Below are positions 49,367 through 60,296 of a DNA stretch of 64,000 nucleotides, in pieces. The stretch lies in the NCBI GenBank assembly GCA_914767885.1, contig CAJZBQ010000016.1:124001-188000 (forward strand). The letters are read 5' to 3'. The translations under genes and the position numbers were made by a program. Numbering within the stretch: the stretch's first letter is position 1; every line of letters starts with the position of its first letter. The stretch is from Blepharisma stoltei. Taxonomy: Eukaryota > Ciliophora > Heterotrichea > Heterotrichida > Blepharismidae. A model generated the notes under the pieces. The model had not been told where the DNA came from. It made no database searches and saw only the letters and a program-made list of their open reading frames with translations.

Positions 49367-49749
49367 TGAAAATTAATATAATAAATTTTCTATTTACGAT
49401 AATTTTGTGGTAGTTAATAAATTGCAAGGAAAGATCAGAATTTTCTGTGCAAAAATCTATTCGGTGAATAAGCTTTTATATTAAAAAGATGAATTAAATA
49501 ATTTTCTGATTTAAATAAAATATTTACTTGCTCCCCTCCAAGCAGAAATTTTCCAGTATTAATTTTTTTTATATAAAATAATTTTGATATATAATTAATA
49601 ATTATTATAATTTTCTATTAAACTTAAAGATTGCATTCTAAGGGATAAATTTTATAATTAATTAATTTTTCATTTCAAGTTTAAACTTTTTGAAAATTTT
49701 TTATAGAATTTTAAATATTAAGACTAGCAAAGAAAAAGTCTAGAGAAGA
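49367..49749. repeat. Intergenic, probable decayed family A MITE at about 49525-49735
   Basis: TTACTTGCTCCCCTCCAAGC at the left resembles a family A end, and the AT-rich middle (TTTTGATATATAATTAATAA) matches the inner part of other copies. The right end is not recognisable. Confidence 0.5.
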
Positions 49750-50535
49750 TTAATAAAAACCCAAGAAGAAAACTATTGGAAATTGAAGCAGTGCAATAAA
49801 GTAAAGGAAGGATTGATTTGTGACACTACTTGCGTCCATATACTCTGAAAAAGTGTTTTGAACTGTGTATCTTTTCAACGTCTTGGTCTAAATATAAATT
49901 ACCATAAAAACCCCTAAACACACCCCAGTATAGCAAAATGCTGGATAATAGCTTTCACCTCCAAATATCATAGTAGCCATAAGATTTACAGTACACGGCA
50001 CAAATTTATATCCACAATATGCTATTAAATCAATAGGCGCTGGCAATGCACTTTGCAAGAAATAAAATCCACAATAAATCAATAAAATTTCCAAAAATAC
50101 AAAAATAATCCCAGAGCTTGCTGCCAGTCCTAACACTTCTGGTGAAAACTGTCCTTTCATCCCAGAATTGACGCCTACAATCAAAATGAACGTAATATAA
50201 GCCATCAAAGGTATATAGAGATCTGGCGCATGCTGATTTTTTCTAGGTGTCGCCGGCAATCCGTCATCATCCAGCTCTTGAGTCCAGTCTCCATTTGATA
50301 AATAAGGAAACAAAATCAGTTTAAGCTTTTTCAGCACGTAAGAGTTTGTTACATCAAAGTAATAATTCAGTCTTTTCCAAAATCCACTGAGCCAAGATCC
50401 AGCCATAGCTTTGGTCATTCTAAGTCCATACTCGGTTGCTGGATTTTCTAATGAGATTGTGGTTAGCCCGCCGAATGAAGGAAGCACCGAAGGACCATCA
50501 GAAAACCCAAATGGATTAGTAGGAATTTTTGACAT
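49750..50535 (-). CDS. YIF1: YIF1-family Golgi/ER membrane protein
   Basis: A 15-nt intron (49888-49902) precedes the last exon; 256 residues. Family blocks: NPATEYGLRM, YYFDVTNSYVLKKLKLILFP, HAPDLYIPLMAYITFILIVG, FSPEVLGLAASSGIIFVFLE and YCGYKFVPCTVNL. After the intron comes TLKRYTVQNTFSEY and a final hydrophobic helix FLYFIALLQFPIVFFLGFY. YIF1 pairs with YIP1 and acts in COPII vesicle budding and ER-Golgi traffic. The topology is a cytosolic N-terminus and five TM helices. Length matches compact orthologues. Confidence 0.95.
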
Positions 50536-51052
50536 ATTATTTTATATAAAGCTAAATTGATTTCTTATAATTACTACGTGGCTGATGAGAAAAAGATTAA
50601 AACGAGACATTCAAATAGCTATGAAATTAAGATCAAAAAGATTTGGAAATTTAAATTTATTAGAAACTAAAGATAAAATTTGGGAATGTTTATGGTAATA
50701 ATTGAAAATAAGGATTATTTGATGATTTAATATACAACAAAGACTAGAGTTGTAAATTAAATTAGATTGAAACCAAAAGAAAAGCTTAAACTTATGGGAA
50801 ATTTAAATTAAGCATAAAATCTTAAGCTGATTACACTAAATATAAATTGCATAACATGATATACTAAATACTCGTATTATAAATTTAATAAAACAGAAAT
50901 GAATAGTTGGTTTTAAAATGAGCGTAAATTCTGACATAACATTGCTAGCCTACATGCTTATTTTTATGTGGAGACTAATTTATTTAAAAATTATCAATGA
51001 ATACGCTGAAAAATTTATAACTCTAAGTGGCTATTGCTACTTTTTTAATTAA
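50536..51052. other. Intergenic, nothing recognised
   Basis: 517 bp AT-rich. Stops in all frames; no repeats of the named families. Confidence 0.45.
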
Positions 51053-51424
51053 TTAGATATCAGGAATTTCATTCAAAATTCTGTTTCTTTCAAGTGGATG
51101 AGCTCTATAGAATCTTACCAGGTTAACAAAGTATAAAGTTCAAGGCACTGTGAGTATAAAAGCTATTATTCAGTAAGGTATGCCGACTGCAACAAAATTT
51201 GCTTTTGCTTGCTCGATAATTCCTATAACAATTAATGAAACGATTGCGATCAATAATGAAATTGTCAGAATAACTTTGCCATATGGGAATCTATAGCTTA
51301 CAAGCTCGGTAATTTGGCTTGTTTCTTCAATTTCAAACTTTTCGGCTGAATTTTCTTTTGAGTTGTTTTGAGGAGTAAGATCATCAGGCTCACTTTTGGT
51401 TTCTGAATAGTCTCGAGATGCCAT
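51053..51424 (-). CDS. TMEM230-like two-helix membrane protein
   Basis: 123 residues with UGA (51167-51169 and another in VPWTLYF) read as Trp. The N-terminal 40 residues are polar and acidic. Helix 1 is VILTISLLIAIVSLIVIGII and helix 2 is WIIAFILTVPWTLYFVNLVR. The tail FYRAHPLERNRILNEIPDI resembles TMEM230/134 proteins, which end in a P-G-x-Y-x-x-x-x-x-x-Y block and E-x-IP. TMEM230 is linked to synaptic and recycling vesicles; the family assignment is moderate. Confidence 0.65.
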
Positions 51425-52259
51425 TATATTGGTATGGCATGTCCGCCGCTGTTGATCAGACTAGAAAAATTGTCTCTTACTCCCCCCCCCCTCCGTGAGT
51501 GAACAAAAAAATTTTGTTCACTCGCGGAGGGGTTAATTTTTTTTTTTTTTTAAAACAATTATATATAAATTTTATAAAAAATATTTTTTTGTCGAAATTT
51601 AAAAAAATCTCACTTCTATAAAAATTGGAAAGCAAATATTAATTTAATTTATAAAATTTATGTTTTAAAAAGCAATTCGTTTAAAAATTAAACAGAATTA
51701 GCTCTAGATTTCATTATGCTAATTATCACTTATATATCAAAATTTTTTTCCATAAAAAATTTTTCTATTAAAAAAATTTTTGTTCACTCACGGAGGGTGG
51801 GTTTTTTGGGCAAAAAATAGCGATTTTTCTAATGGTTTTGTTCACTCACGGAGGGGGGGAGTTAGCAAGATTGTGGGCTCAGCAGTCTATATTAATGGAA
51901 AATCTAAAAATGGCAATTTGCTTAAAAGCAACAAAAATTTTGATCTATAAATTGGCTCATCAACTATTCTGGCAGGCCAAAAATTTCTTGCTGAATGGAC
52001 GTATTCTTCAAGTTCTTGTTCATAATGGCCAATTGGCTATAACAAATCCTTTAACTAATAATTCAATTTTAATTCTCGAAAAATACCTATTTGAATTATC
52101 GATTATAAAATATACCCTTATGAATAGAAACTTTGATAGTAACTAGCCGTTTTTATATTCACTATGCGCGAAATAGAAAAACAATAACCAGTGACAAAGT
52201 TTCTATTCATTATAAAAGGTGCAAATAATAATTATTTATTTCAATTCAATATTGAAATA
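51425..52259. other. Region with a full MITE and an uncertain coding remnant
   Basis: Contains the family A MITE 51480-51861. After it, 51870-52050 (+) reads SAVYINGKSKNGNLLKSNKN ... IGSSTILAGQKFLAEWTYSS, broken by one stop and reminiscent of the LamG-like parts of the neighbouring large gene. It may be a fragment. A longer frame in another phase (ending 52146) has no protein-like features. Confidence 0.4.
51480..51861. mobile_element. Full-length family A MITE (382 bp), best-preserved copy
   Basis: Flanked by TTA (51477-51479, 51862-51864). Left: CTCCCCCCCCCCTCCGTGAG, then TGAACAAAAAAATTTTGTTCACTCGCGGAG, a local palindrome. Right: two tandem GTTCACTCACGGAG boxes with TAATGGTTTTG between them. 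The centre holds ATTGGAAAGCAAATATTAAT. It is almost identical to the copy at 59240-59617. Confidence 0.95.
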
Positions 52260-55200
52260 TTAAGCTATAACCTTTTTTCTCTTTTTCTTATTCATCCTTT
52301 TGGTTAGCGAGCGAAACCATTAGAAAAATGCCTATTTTTTGGAGAATCAATCCCCTGCAACAGCAAGCAAAAATTTTTTAATATGCTTTTTTAGATTTAA
52401 ACTACATATATAGTTAATAGTTATAATAGTAGTTTCAAGTAATTATATTAAATTTTAGACAGTCTGCATTATAAATATAAAATCTATAAATAAATAGAAT
52501 TTGCATTTTTTATATAGAATTAAAAAAAATTACCCTTTCCTTAACAAGCAAGATCTTTTTGCTCACTAACAAGAGGGGGATTTAAGAGAATAAAAGGATT
52601 CTTCAAATATATCTGAACCCTCCATTGTTGCATCACTTTTCTTAAAAGATTCATCTCCTTGAGTTTCACTTATCGAAGGATCATCATCCGGCCTAATTTT
52701 CGTTTTTCTGAAACTAAAGCTTTCTTCATCACCAGCTAGTGTCTTATTTTTTCCTTCAAAATAAGCCAAATTCTCATTAGTATCTTCTCTCTCATATTTC
52801 CTTTTCCCTTTCGGTGACACTTTTTTGTCCAATATTATTGTATCTAAAGTGCTTTTTCTACCATAAAATCTTGCGAATTTATTTGCGAAATTTTTCATAA
52901 ACCATGCTTTTAGCTTTTTAATGCCTTGAATAAATCCCATGATTTGCACAACAAGCATAGCAACTAAATGGAGTAATAAAGACAGGCTTAATAAAGTTAT
53001 ACCATATAAAAAGAATAAATACTATAATAAAATATGAAATCCTTGTCTAAAAATTCTATAAAATAAGCATATAACTCCCCACCCAAGGTTCGTGCGGTCA
53101 TCATCTCCTAGCTGCTCATCTAAAAACTTCAAAATAATGCAATGTGCTGCAAAATAAAAGGTCTCACTTGTTATATGCAGAGCATTCCCCAATATAAACT
53201 TTTCAAAAGGCCTTAATAAAACCAATGCAACTGTATATAAAAATGATAAAAGGGTAGAAAGGGCTACCTGGACTGTGGTATATTCAAAGAAAAACACACA
53301 GAGAATCACAAAAAGCACTCTACGGACGTTTTGGAACACCAGAAAAGAAACAGTCAGCTTGGAATGCCTTTTAAACCCTTCATATAAAGTCCCAAAACGT
53401 CGCTCATGGCTCTCTTTAACAAGTTCTGCTTCAGATTTTAATGTAACTTGCCAAAATATCAAAACAAAAGTAAGTGCAAGATATACAACAGTCAAAAAAC
53501 TTAAAGACAAGGACAAGTATCCTACATCTCGAGAAGGCTCTGCAATTTCTCGCCATTGGAGAAATACAGATAAAGTAATCTCTAAAAATGACTCAATACC
53601 AGTCCTGAGGAGAATTGAAAAAAGGTATGAGTTTTTCAGCCACCTTAAAAAAGAAAACTTAGGCCAACGTCTGAAGAGCATTAAAACTATAGGAAGGCCA
53701 GCCATAATGACTCCCCAAACTAATACAAATTGTCCAGCGTTCATTAAGAAATCAGTATTAAAGTTTTCTTCTAAAAATCTTTCAGGGGGATCTGCAAAAG
53801 GGTCACTTTTCACTAAATACTGCTGAAAAGGGTTTGGCAAAAAATTCCCATTTGCGATGCTGAGGGCACTTAAGTATGATTTCAAATTATCAGGGTATTT
53901 AGGTGACAAAAATATCAAATAGTTTTGAAACTGCATCATTTCTACCATTCCCCACAATGCTTGTAAGTTAAACATCCCAACTGAAAACCCAGAGCTTGCT
54001 GACCCTGCTACAGCCCCAGTAGTTGCTACAGTAGTCGCTGTATTTACAGTAGTCGTTATAGCTTCTCCAAGCTGATATGTATAAGAAGTCGGCAAATATA
54101 CTTTGACTGAGCTTTTTTCCATGACATTTCCACTCATATCAACTACAGTAGTTGGGTCTATAAAGGTCACAGTCACCCCAGTCCCAGTTGCTACACTTTC
54201 GTACATTTTCAAAGTAATAATATATATAGAATCAGTCAGCTTTATAGACCAGCTGAATTTCAAAATCCCATCAATTTTGATATTAATGTTCTGAGACATA
54301 TCAGCAGTCAAACTGACTGGCTCACTAAATGATAAAGCAAGCAGATATCCTGAGCTGCTTTCGCTTAAGTATGCAAGAATAGGCGATGGTGGGGTGGTGT
54401 CTTTACAAATATCGGCAGAGCTCAAGCTTCCGCCAGAGCAAGACCATCCAACTTCGACTGTGCAGTTAGAAGAGCAGCCATCTCCATTTTTGTTATTCCC
54501 ATCATCACATTTTAATTGGCCCATATTTCTGCCGTCTCCACAGAGTTCGGTACATTTGGAAGATAATTGGGAGATAAGGTCAGTTGTTAGCTCAGAGGTA
54601 GGGATGATATATGTGCTAGCATAGCCTTCGAATGAGTCACATGGGTAGCATTGGGTTTTGTCATAAAGAATAGGGGAAGATGTGATACAGGATGTGCAGT
54701 TTGAAGAAATGACAGAGCAGGTTAAGCAGGAAGTGTCACATATTGAACAGCTGTCTGAAGAATCAAGGAAATAGCCAGTTTCACAATGGCATAAATCATT
54801 TTCTATCTCCCCACTATAAATTGGAATAAAATATAGGTAAAATTTCGATTTTTGATGCTTTGACACTTGAAATTGTAACAAAAGTGTTTTTTCAATAGGG
54901 CAAAATATTAATTTTATAAAATTATTTTTGACTTAATTTAATGGAAAAATGCAAGTAGAATTTATTTAAACAGTTTTCGAACTGAATAAATAAACTTTTT
55001 ATTTAATTAACTCTTCATAAAAATAAATTAAATTCAATATATTCCATTCAATTTTATTTTCTTATAAGAAAAATTTTAATAAATATTTTTAAAGAAAAAA
55101 GGCCCCTTTAAATTGAAAAAGTATTTTTTGCTCCAATTAAAGAGGGAGTAAGACAAAATCAGAGTTACATACAGTGCAGGTTTTTCCATCACTGCATCTT

Positions 55201-58200
55201 GTACAATGATCAGGGCATGACAGACATTCTTGAGCTGTTAAATCTAGATAATAACCATCGCCACATTCATCAGTACAAATGGAGGCTTGCTTTACATAGC
55301 CGCTCTGGCATTTGCATATTCCGCTTGTAAGGATTGCATGGTCGACACATTGGTAACTTACTTAATTAATATTAAAAATGCAATTTGGTCCTGCAGCGGC
55401 AGTCTAATTAAACCTACTCTTTTAAATAACAACTTTTGACGCTGCTTATTCTTATTCAGCACTTTTCCTGGACTCTTAAGCAATGGTTCTACCAAATCTG
55501 CATGCTGCATTTTCTCGTTCTATTTACTCGCCTCCTTATATTTTCCACCTATGGTCTCTTCCTCCCAAGTCGCAATCCTATTCCTCTTATAATCCAAGGG
55601 TAACCATTCAGTCTATGCGCTAGGGCTTTCTGCGATAACTGTATAAAGAATCAATATGAAGACTGAGCCCATAATAAAAAAATTTAAGGACTTATTCCAA
55701 CATATTCATTTATTATTAAGACACATTGAGTGCAAGTCCCAACTTCATATTTTGTGCATTTATAGCATAAATCGTCATAACAGAGATTGCAGGTTCCAGC
55801 TCTGGAGCAGGTCCAAGAGCATTCAGAAGGGCACGATTGGCAATTTCCACTGCTATCAACATATTGAGTAGCATTACAAGTAGGCATACAATAATTTAAA
55901 GATACCGGACATGCCGAGCAGTCAGTGCAAGTGCCTAAATCTGACGTAATCTGGGAATAGGTTTTTCCATAGTTATATAGCGCGAAGTTATAAATGAATC
56001 CGTTCATTGCAGCCGCTCCGGTTCCTACATAGTGCATTATTCCAGAAACTTCTCTAGAGTACCCAGAAACTGTTTCAGTATAGTAAAAGGTGTTTCTTAC
56101 TAATAAAACCTGGGTAGTCCTTGACGTGCTGTCAAATGTGAGGGACGCTGAATATAAAGCCCATTCTTGAGGCTTAAGAGAACTGGTAGAAGGTGGTGAG
56201 TAAATTACTGTTGTACTCTCACGATTTCCTATGCTAAATACTAATCTTTTGTATTGATCTATCTGAAATCCTGTTGTAACAATAGGAAAGGAGTTTGTAT
56301 AATATATAGTTTGGGTACGACATTGGAGCTGGTTTAAGAAAAAATAGATTTTTAGCTTTTCTGTTGGATTTTGACGAGCCTGCTTAATTTGGATAAACTA
56401 AACCATTTAGCTCTATTTGCCAAAATCGAGTTTGCACTTCAGAATCCGGCAGAAAAGCTAATGAGCTTGGTTTTCCCCAAACCAGCTTTGAGGCATGCTT
56501 TTAGCATGCCTGAGCTATATAAATTTTTCATAGCTTTCATATGATATAGTATATTCGGTTGTATAAAAAATCCCTGAAGCTGATAGCATGCACCATAACT
56601 CAACTGTATAGTCAGTTCCAAGCAGTCTTCCAGCATTTGCAGAAGCCTGTGGCATAAATTCTAGGCTTCCTTTTTCTAAATGAATCCCTCTCTTATTGGC
56701 TGGCTGAGGATCGCAGTAATCAAAAGTTGGATAATACTCATTAGCGTACAAGCCAAACTTCATGTATATATTTGACACCGTAAAATCGCCTGATACATTG
56801 TCTTCAAAATCAAAATTTGCGATAATTCCTTGGGTACCTGTACATTGTTTTAAGGTAGAATCCCACGTATAGCCATAAGGGCAATAATCAAAGCATAGTG
56901 TTGGATGGCCTGGCTGGGAGTAATAACCGCTTGCACAGGCTGTGCAGTCTGCTTCTGTGTCTCCAGAGGAACACGATGCACATGAATAATGGCATTCTAA
57001 TTAGAAATTACTTTTACATATCCCGTTCTCTACAAAATATCCAGTTTGGCAGGTCCCACAATACCATACTGACGACCATGAAGTGCAATAAGGATCTAAA
57101 TAGTCAGCAGAGCTATATAGGTTATTGTTTGTATATATTCCCAAAGATGTATCAATAGAATTTCCAGGATATATCCTTATATCTGCATAATTTCCTGGAT
57201 AAATTACCTTGGAGTTTGTTCCTCCAACAATAAAGCCAACATAACCAGGTTGTATTGTGACTGCTGTATACGAGTAATGAACAGATGCAGAAGCTAAAGC
57301 AGATGATACAGTCGCACCTTGATGAGTATACAAGGTCAAAGTTCCTGTAGCAGTATTAACAGTCACAGCAAAAAAGAGCCAACTTCCAATATAGCTTGTG
57401 CTTGTTGTTGACACAGATGTATAAACAAAATTGCTTACACTGTCAGTGTTATAAAGTGTAGCTGTTATTTGGTCACAAGAGTTTGCAGGGACACTTTTTG
57501 TCAAGTCTATACTCAATGCAGCTAATCCTAAGCTATATGAGTATATTTGAAAAAAGGTTGATGCTGAAGTTTTACAACCCGAAAACTCGGCCCAGCCAGT
57601 AATAGAGTAATCGGCCCATCCTGATGATGGTGCAGTTGTTGACATAAAGAGATCATAATACTGTGAGTAATAAGTATCATCATAAACTACTGCATATGGT
57701 CTATAGCTATACAAGGTTGGCTGGATTATCGATAAAAACCAATTAGTTTGAGAAGCGCACCATTGGTCGCATTCTGCATAGCATAAGTTTGGAGACAAAG
57801 CTGAGCAGCTCACCCCTGTGCATGCTGAAGAATACAATGAGCTTCAGTCAGAAACCTGATTATATATATTGTTATAGATTTTAAAATCCCCAACCCTGCC
57901 TGTAAAGCTCATTGAATAGCCAATTCTTATAATAGAATTGAATGGCAAGCTGTACGCTGTGTTAAAAGTTCCTGTAGTAGAAGAGGAGGCCCCATTGTTG
58001 TTCACATAAAATATGGACGATTGGGTGTCATAGCTAGCTGAAATTCCGATAAAAATCCAATTGGTCGAAGGAGTCTATATGAATTTTACCAAAGATAGAG
58101 TCAGCGTTGAGAAGCTTTCTCAGTATCCCATAAACCAGGTGACAATTAAATAGTAACTATTAACTCCTGATGATGATTGAACATGGGATAAATAAAGGGA

Positions 58201-58497
58201 AGGAAACCCTTGAGAATACATTGTACTTTCACCATCACTGTATAAGTCTTACTTTCTTCTGTCAATAGTAAATATATACCCACTTTGAGAGTAGCTTTCT
58301 ACTTTGATTCATAAGGACAAGCCAAACTTAGCCTCATTTTCTTCACCTGATAAAAATGCTTCTGTAAGAGTGACGTCACATTCGTCTGTTGATGTGTCAA
58401 AAAACTGGGAGTATCGAGGAGGAAAGACTGATACTATACTAGAGCTAGATACCCCGTCAAAGGCAACAAAGGACAGGAGAAATATTAAAAAAACCAT
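52260..58497 (-). CDS. Giant Cys-rich, LamG-like, multi-TM surface protein
   Basis: MVFLIFLLSFVAFDGVSSSS is a signal peptide. Three 15-nt introns (58238-58252, 58075-58089, 56997-57011), four IESs and a terminal MITE (52291-52584) are removed to give exactly 1,640 codons. The ectodomain has concanavalin/LamG-like beta segments (IIRIGYSMSFTGRVGDFKIY, GYVGFIVGGTNS). Furin/GF-receptor-type Cys repeats follow (CHYSCASCSSGDTEADC, CQSCPSECSWTC), then a DUF4215-like repeat (KCDDGNNKNGDGCSSNC). After about residue 1100 come eight or more TM helices (FVLVWGVIMAGLPIVLML, GYLSLSLSFLTVVYLALTFV) and a basic tail ending KKKRKKVIA. Similar ciliate surface proteins with a TRP-like membrane domain are known; ligand and role are unknown. 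Confidence 0.88.
52291..52584. mobile_element. Decayed family A MITE (IES) near the 3' end of the giant gene
   Basis: Plus-strand left arm GGTTAGCGAGCGAAACCATT and right arm TTTTTGCTCACTAACAAGAG are family A arms. TAA is retained on joining, giving EESFYSL-KKKRKKVIA and moving the stop to 52260-52262. Confidence 0.75.
53000..53071. other. 72-bp IES
   Basis: ATA on both sides; minus-strand join TNLGWGVI-TLLSLSLLLHLVAM completes a membrane helix. Confidence 0.82.
54806..55150. mobile_element. Family A' MITE (IES), 345 bp
   Basis: In gene sense TTA-CTCCCTCTTTAATTGGAG at the left and CCAATTTATAGTGGGGAG-ATA at the right; the third base of the flank differs. CTTTTTCAATTTAAAGGGG is a family A' box. 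The join gives TCTVCNSDFV(L/I)-ENDLCHC in frame. Confidence 0.78.
55356..55704. mobile_element. 349-bp IES, retroposon-like
   Basis: TA-bounded; the join gives CVLIINEY-QCVDHAILTSG. The left part (plus strand) is AACTTACTTAATTAAT and then GC-richer unique sequence. This is the same TTACTTA start as in the inserts at 16216 and 25687. No family A or P ends. Confidence 0.65.
56308..56520. other. 213-bp IES with hairpin
   Basis: The ATA join gives SYESYEKFI-YYTNSFPIVTT. It contains the perfect hairpin GGCATGCTAAAAGCATGCC and a longer imperfect inverted repeat around AGCTTTTCTG / CAGAAAAGCT. Confidence 0.78.
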
Positions 58498-58934
58498 TAT
58501 AAAAATGATTTAATCGATTCTGTGCTTTACTGAAATAGATATTGGTGAAATATTGTTAAAATTAATAAGGGATTCGAGATTTAGGGATAGGGAAGTTACT
58601 AATTGGAAAAATAAGAAATTTATGTATTAATTTAGGATTGAAAATAAATATCAAGAGGCTTAAAACTCTTGGCTGAAATATATTTTTATGGAATTTGAAT
58701 AACTGCAACATCTTATTTCTTATATGCTTTTTTGTTATAAATATTTAGTTTAATAGACGATCGGCTTTTAAATTTATTGTTTAAAGCTATACCAAATTTT
58801 GAGAGTATATTTTGAATATCAAGTAATATTAAATACATAATAATCTAAATGAAGGTTTGAATTATAAGTATTTAATATACCTCAATAATTTTTTTTCTAT
58901 TATAAGAATGCTTATAACCAACTCCTCATCAATT
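58498..58934. other. Divergent intergenic region, nothing recognised
   Basis: About 437 bp, AT-rich, upstream of the giant gene and of the + strand gene to the right. No element ends. Confidence 0.4.
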
Positions 58935-60266
58935 AGCGCATTGCATGGAGATCTCTATATGGAAATTGACGGCACCTGCAGCTTAAAGAGCTAAATACAG
59001 GAAAAGAGCACAATTCGGGTGATATCGATAAAATCAAAGTTGAATATCTTGTAAAAGAATTAAGAGAAAGAGCGCTGCCCATTAAAGAAAGGAAGAGAAA
59101 ATTCTGATTTGTGCTGTGTGAAAAAAAAACTCTTATAATAGATTTTTTAGATCCATCCTTTGAGATTTTTTACCCAGCGCCTCTTGAACCGTTTCACAAG
59201 TGTCAGGAAGAGTCTGAACTTAATCCTCAATAATATTTACTCCCCCCTCCCTCCGTGAGTGAACAAAAAAATTTTGTTCACTCACGGAGGGAGGTTAATT
59301 TTTTTTTTAAAAAAAAAATATATATAAATTTATAAAAAAAATATTTTTTTTCGAAATTAAAAAAAATCTAATTCGCAAAAATTGGAAAGCAAATATTAAT
59401 TTAATTTATAAAATTTATGTTTTAAAAAGCAATTCGTTTAAAAATTAAACAGAATTAGCTCTAGATTTCATTATACTAATTATCATTTATATATCAAAAT
59501 TTTTTTCCATAAAAATTTTTCTATTAAAAAAATTTTTGTTCACTCACGGAGGGTGGGTTTTTGGGCAAAAAATAGCGATTTTTCTAATGGTTTTGCTCAC
59601 TCACGGAGGGGGGGGAGTTAGGAGAAAGCCCAGACGAGTAATAAAATCAATAAGAGCCCAAGATCTTTCCTAAGAAATACTTTATAAGGCGTTTCGTCTT
59701 TATTATCGAAGTTAACAATTATAAATTTCCCCATCTATTCGATTTTTAAGCTCCCTTAGTTAAATGGCAATCATATTCCAAAAAAGAAGGAAATAAATCT
59801 TTAGTTTCCTGAAGAAAATATTGAAGGCTTTTTCCCTGAAAAATGGCAGTTGCGCAGTATTAAGTCTGTTAAAAATAGGTTTAGATGGTTTATTGTGTTT
59901 AAAACACAATTAAAAATGGAATATGAGTTAGGAGTTTCCGTCCCCCTATACTCGTCCTAGTGAGGGAAGTTCATTCTTTCTGAAGGAAATCAGCGTTGGG
60001 ACTGCTCCGGCAGCCCCAAGTGTACTTGAATCACACTCAAGAAACGAAGAGAGACTCGTCCGGGCCATAGGCAACTGTAACGGTTCGACGGTTAGGCCGA
60101 TTCCACCTACCGTTGTTCAGAGCTGTTAGCTAGTGGATGGAATTCATTAAGGATGGGCTTGTATTGTTAGATCTAAGCTAAGTGGGGGTCGACAGAGAGT
60201 TATCGTAATCTTAATCTTAATCTTAATTGTGTTAAAAAACTAAATAATTTTGTTAAATTCTCATAA
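58935..60266 (+). CDS. Unassigned gene broken by a MITE and a retroposon-like insert
   Basis: Segment 1 (about 58935-59230) reads WRSLYGNWRHLQLKELNTGK ... KVEYLVKELRERALPIKERK, FWFVLCEKKTLIIDFLDPSF and FEIFYPAPLEPFHKCQEESE. Segment 2 (about 59795-59910) reads PEENIEGFFPEKWQLRSIKS and KNRFRWFIVFKTQ. After the insert at 59909-60225 a short tail LNNFVKFS reaches TAA 60264-60266. The protein is basic and Trp/Phe-rich, using UGA. The start codon and the join across the MITE (59240-59617) are not resolved, and no family is recognised. The stop is about 30 bp from the convergent gene's stop. Confidence 0.45.
59240..59617. mobile_element. Full-length family A MITE, 378 bp
   Basis: Flanked by TTA (59237-59239, 59618-59620). 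Same arm order and core as the 51480-51861 copy, with only scattered differences visible by eye. All four GTGAGTGAAC-type boxes are recognisable. Confidence 0.95.
59909..60225. mobile_element. Retroposon-like insert with hexamer tail
   Basis: About 317 bp, GC-rich from 59940 to 60190. It ends in TAATCTTAATCTTAATCTTA (a TTAATC tail). ATTGTGTTTAAAACAC (59893-59908) and ATTGTGTTAAAAAAC (60226-60240) look like an imperfect target duplication. GGTTCGACGG near 60077 weakly resembles a Pol III B box. Removing the insert lets the upstream frame continue to a stop. Confidence 0.65.
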
Positions 60267-60296
60267 TTAATGATATTTACACCACAATTGCTATAT

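Noticed and set aside
51832-52146. Open frame starting inside the MITE right arm
   Set aside because: The first codons are MITE sequence and the remainder lacks protein-like features; another phase looks more coding.
60065-60090. tRNA-derived SINE head at the 60-kb insert
   Set aside because: Only a partial B-box-like string is present and no A box or cloverleaf can be drawn, so tRNA origin is not claimed.
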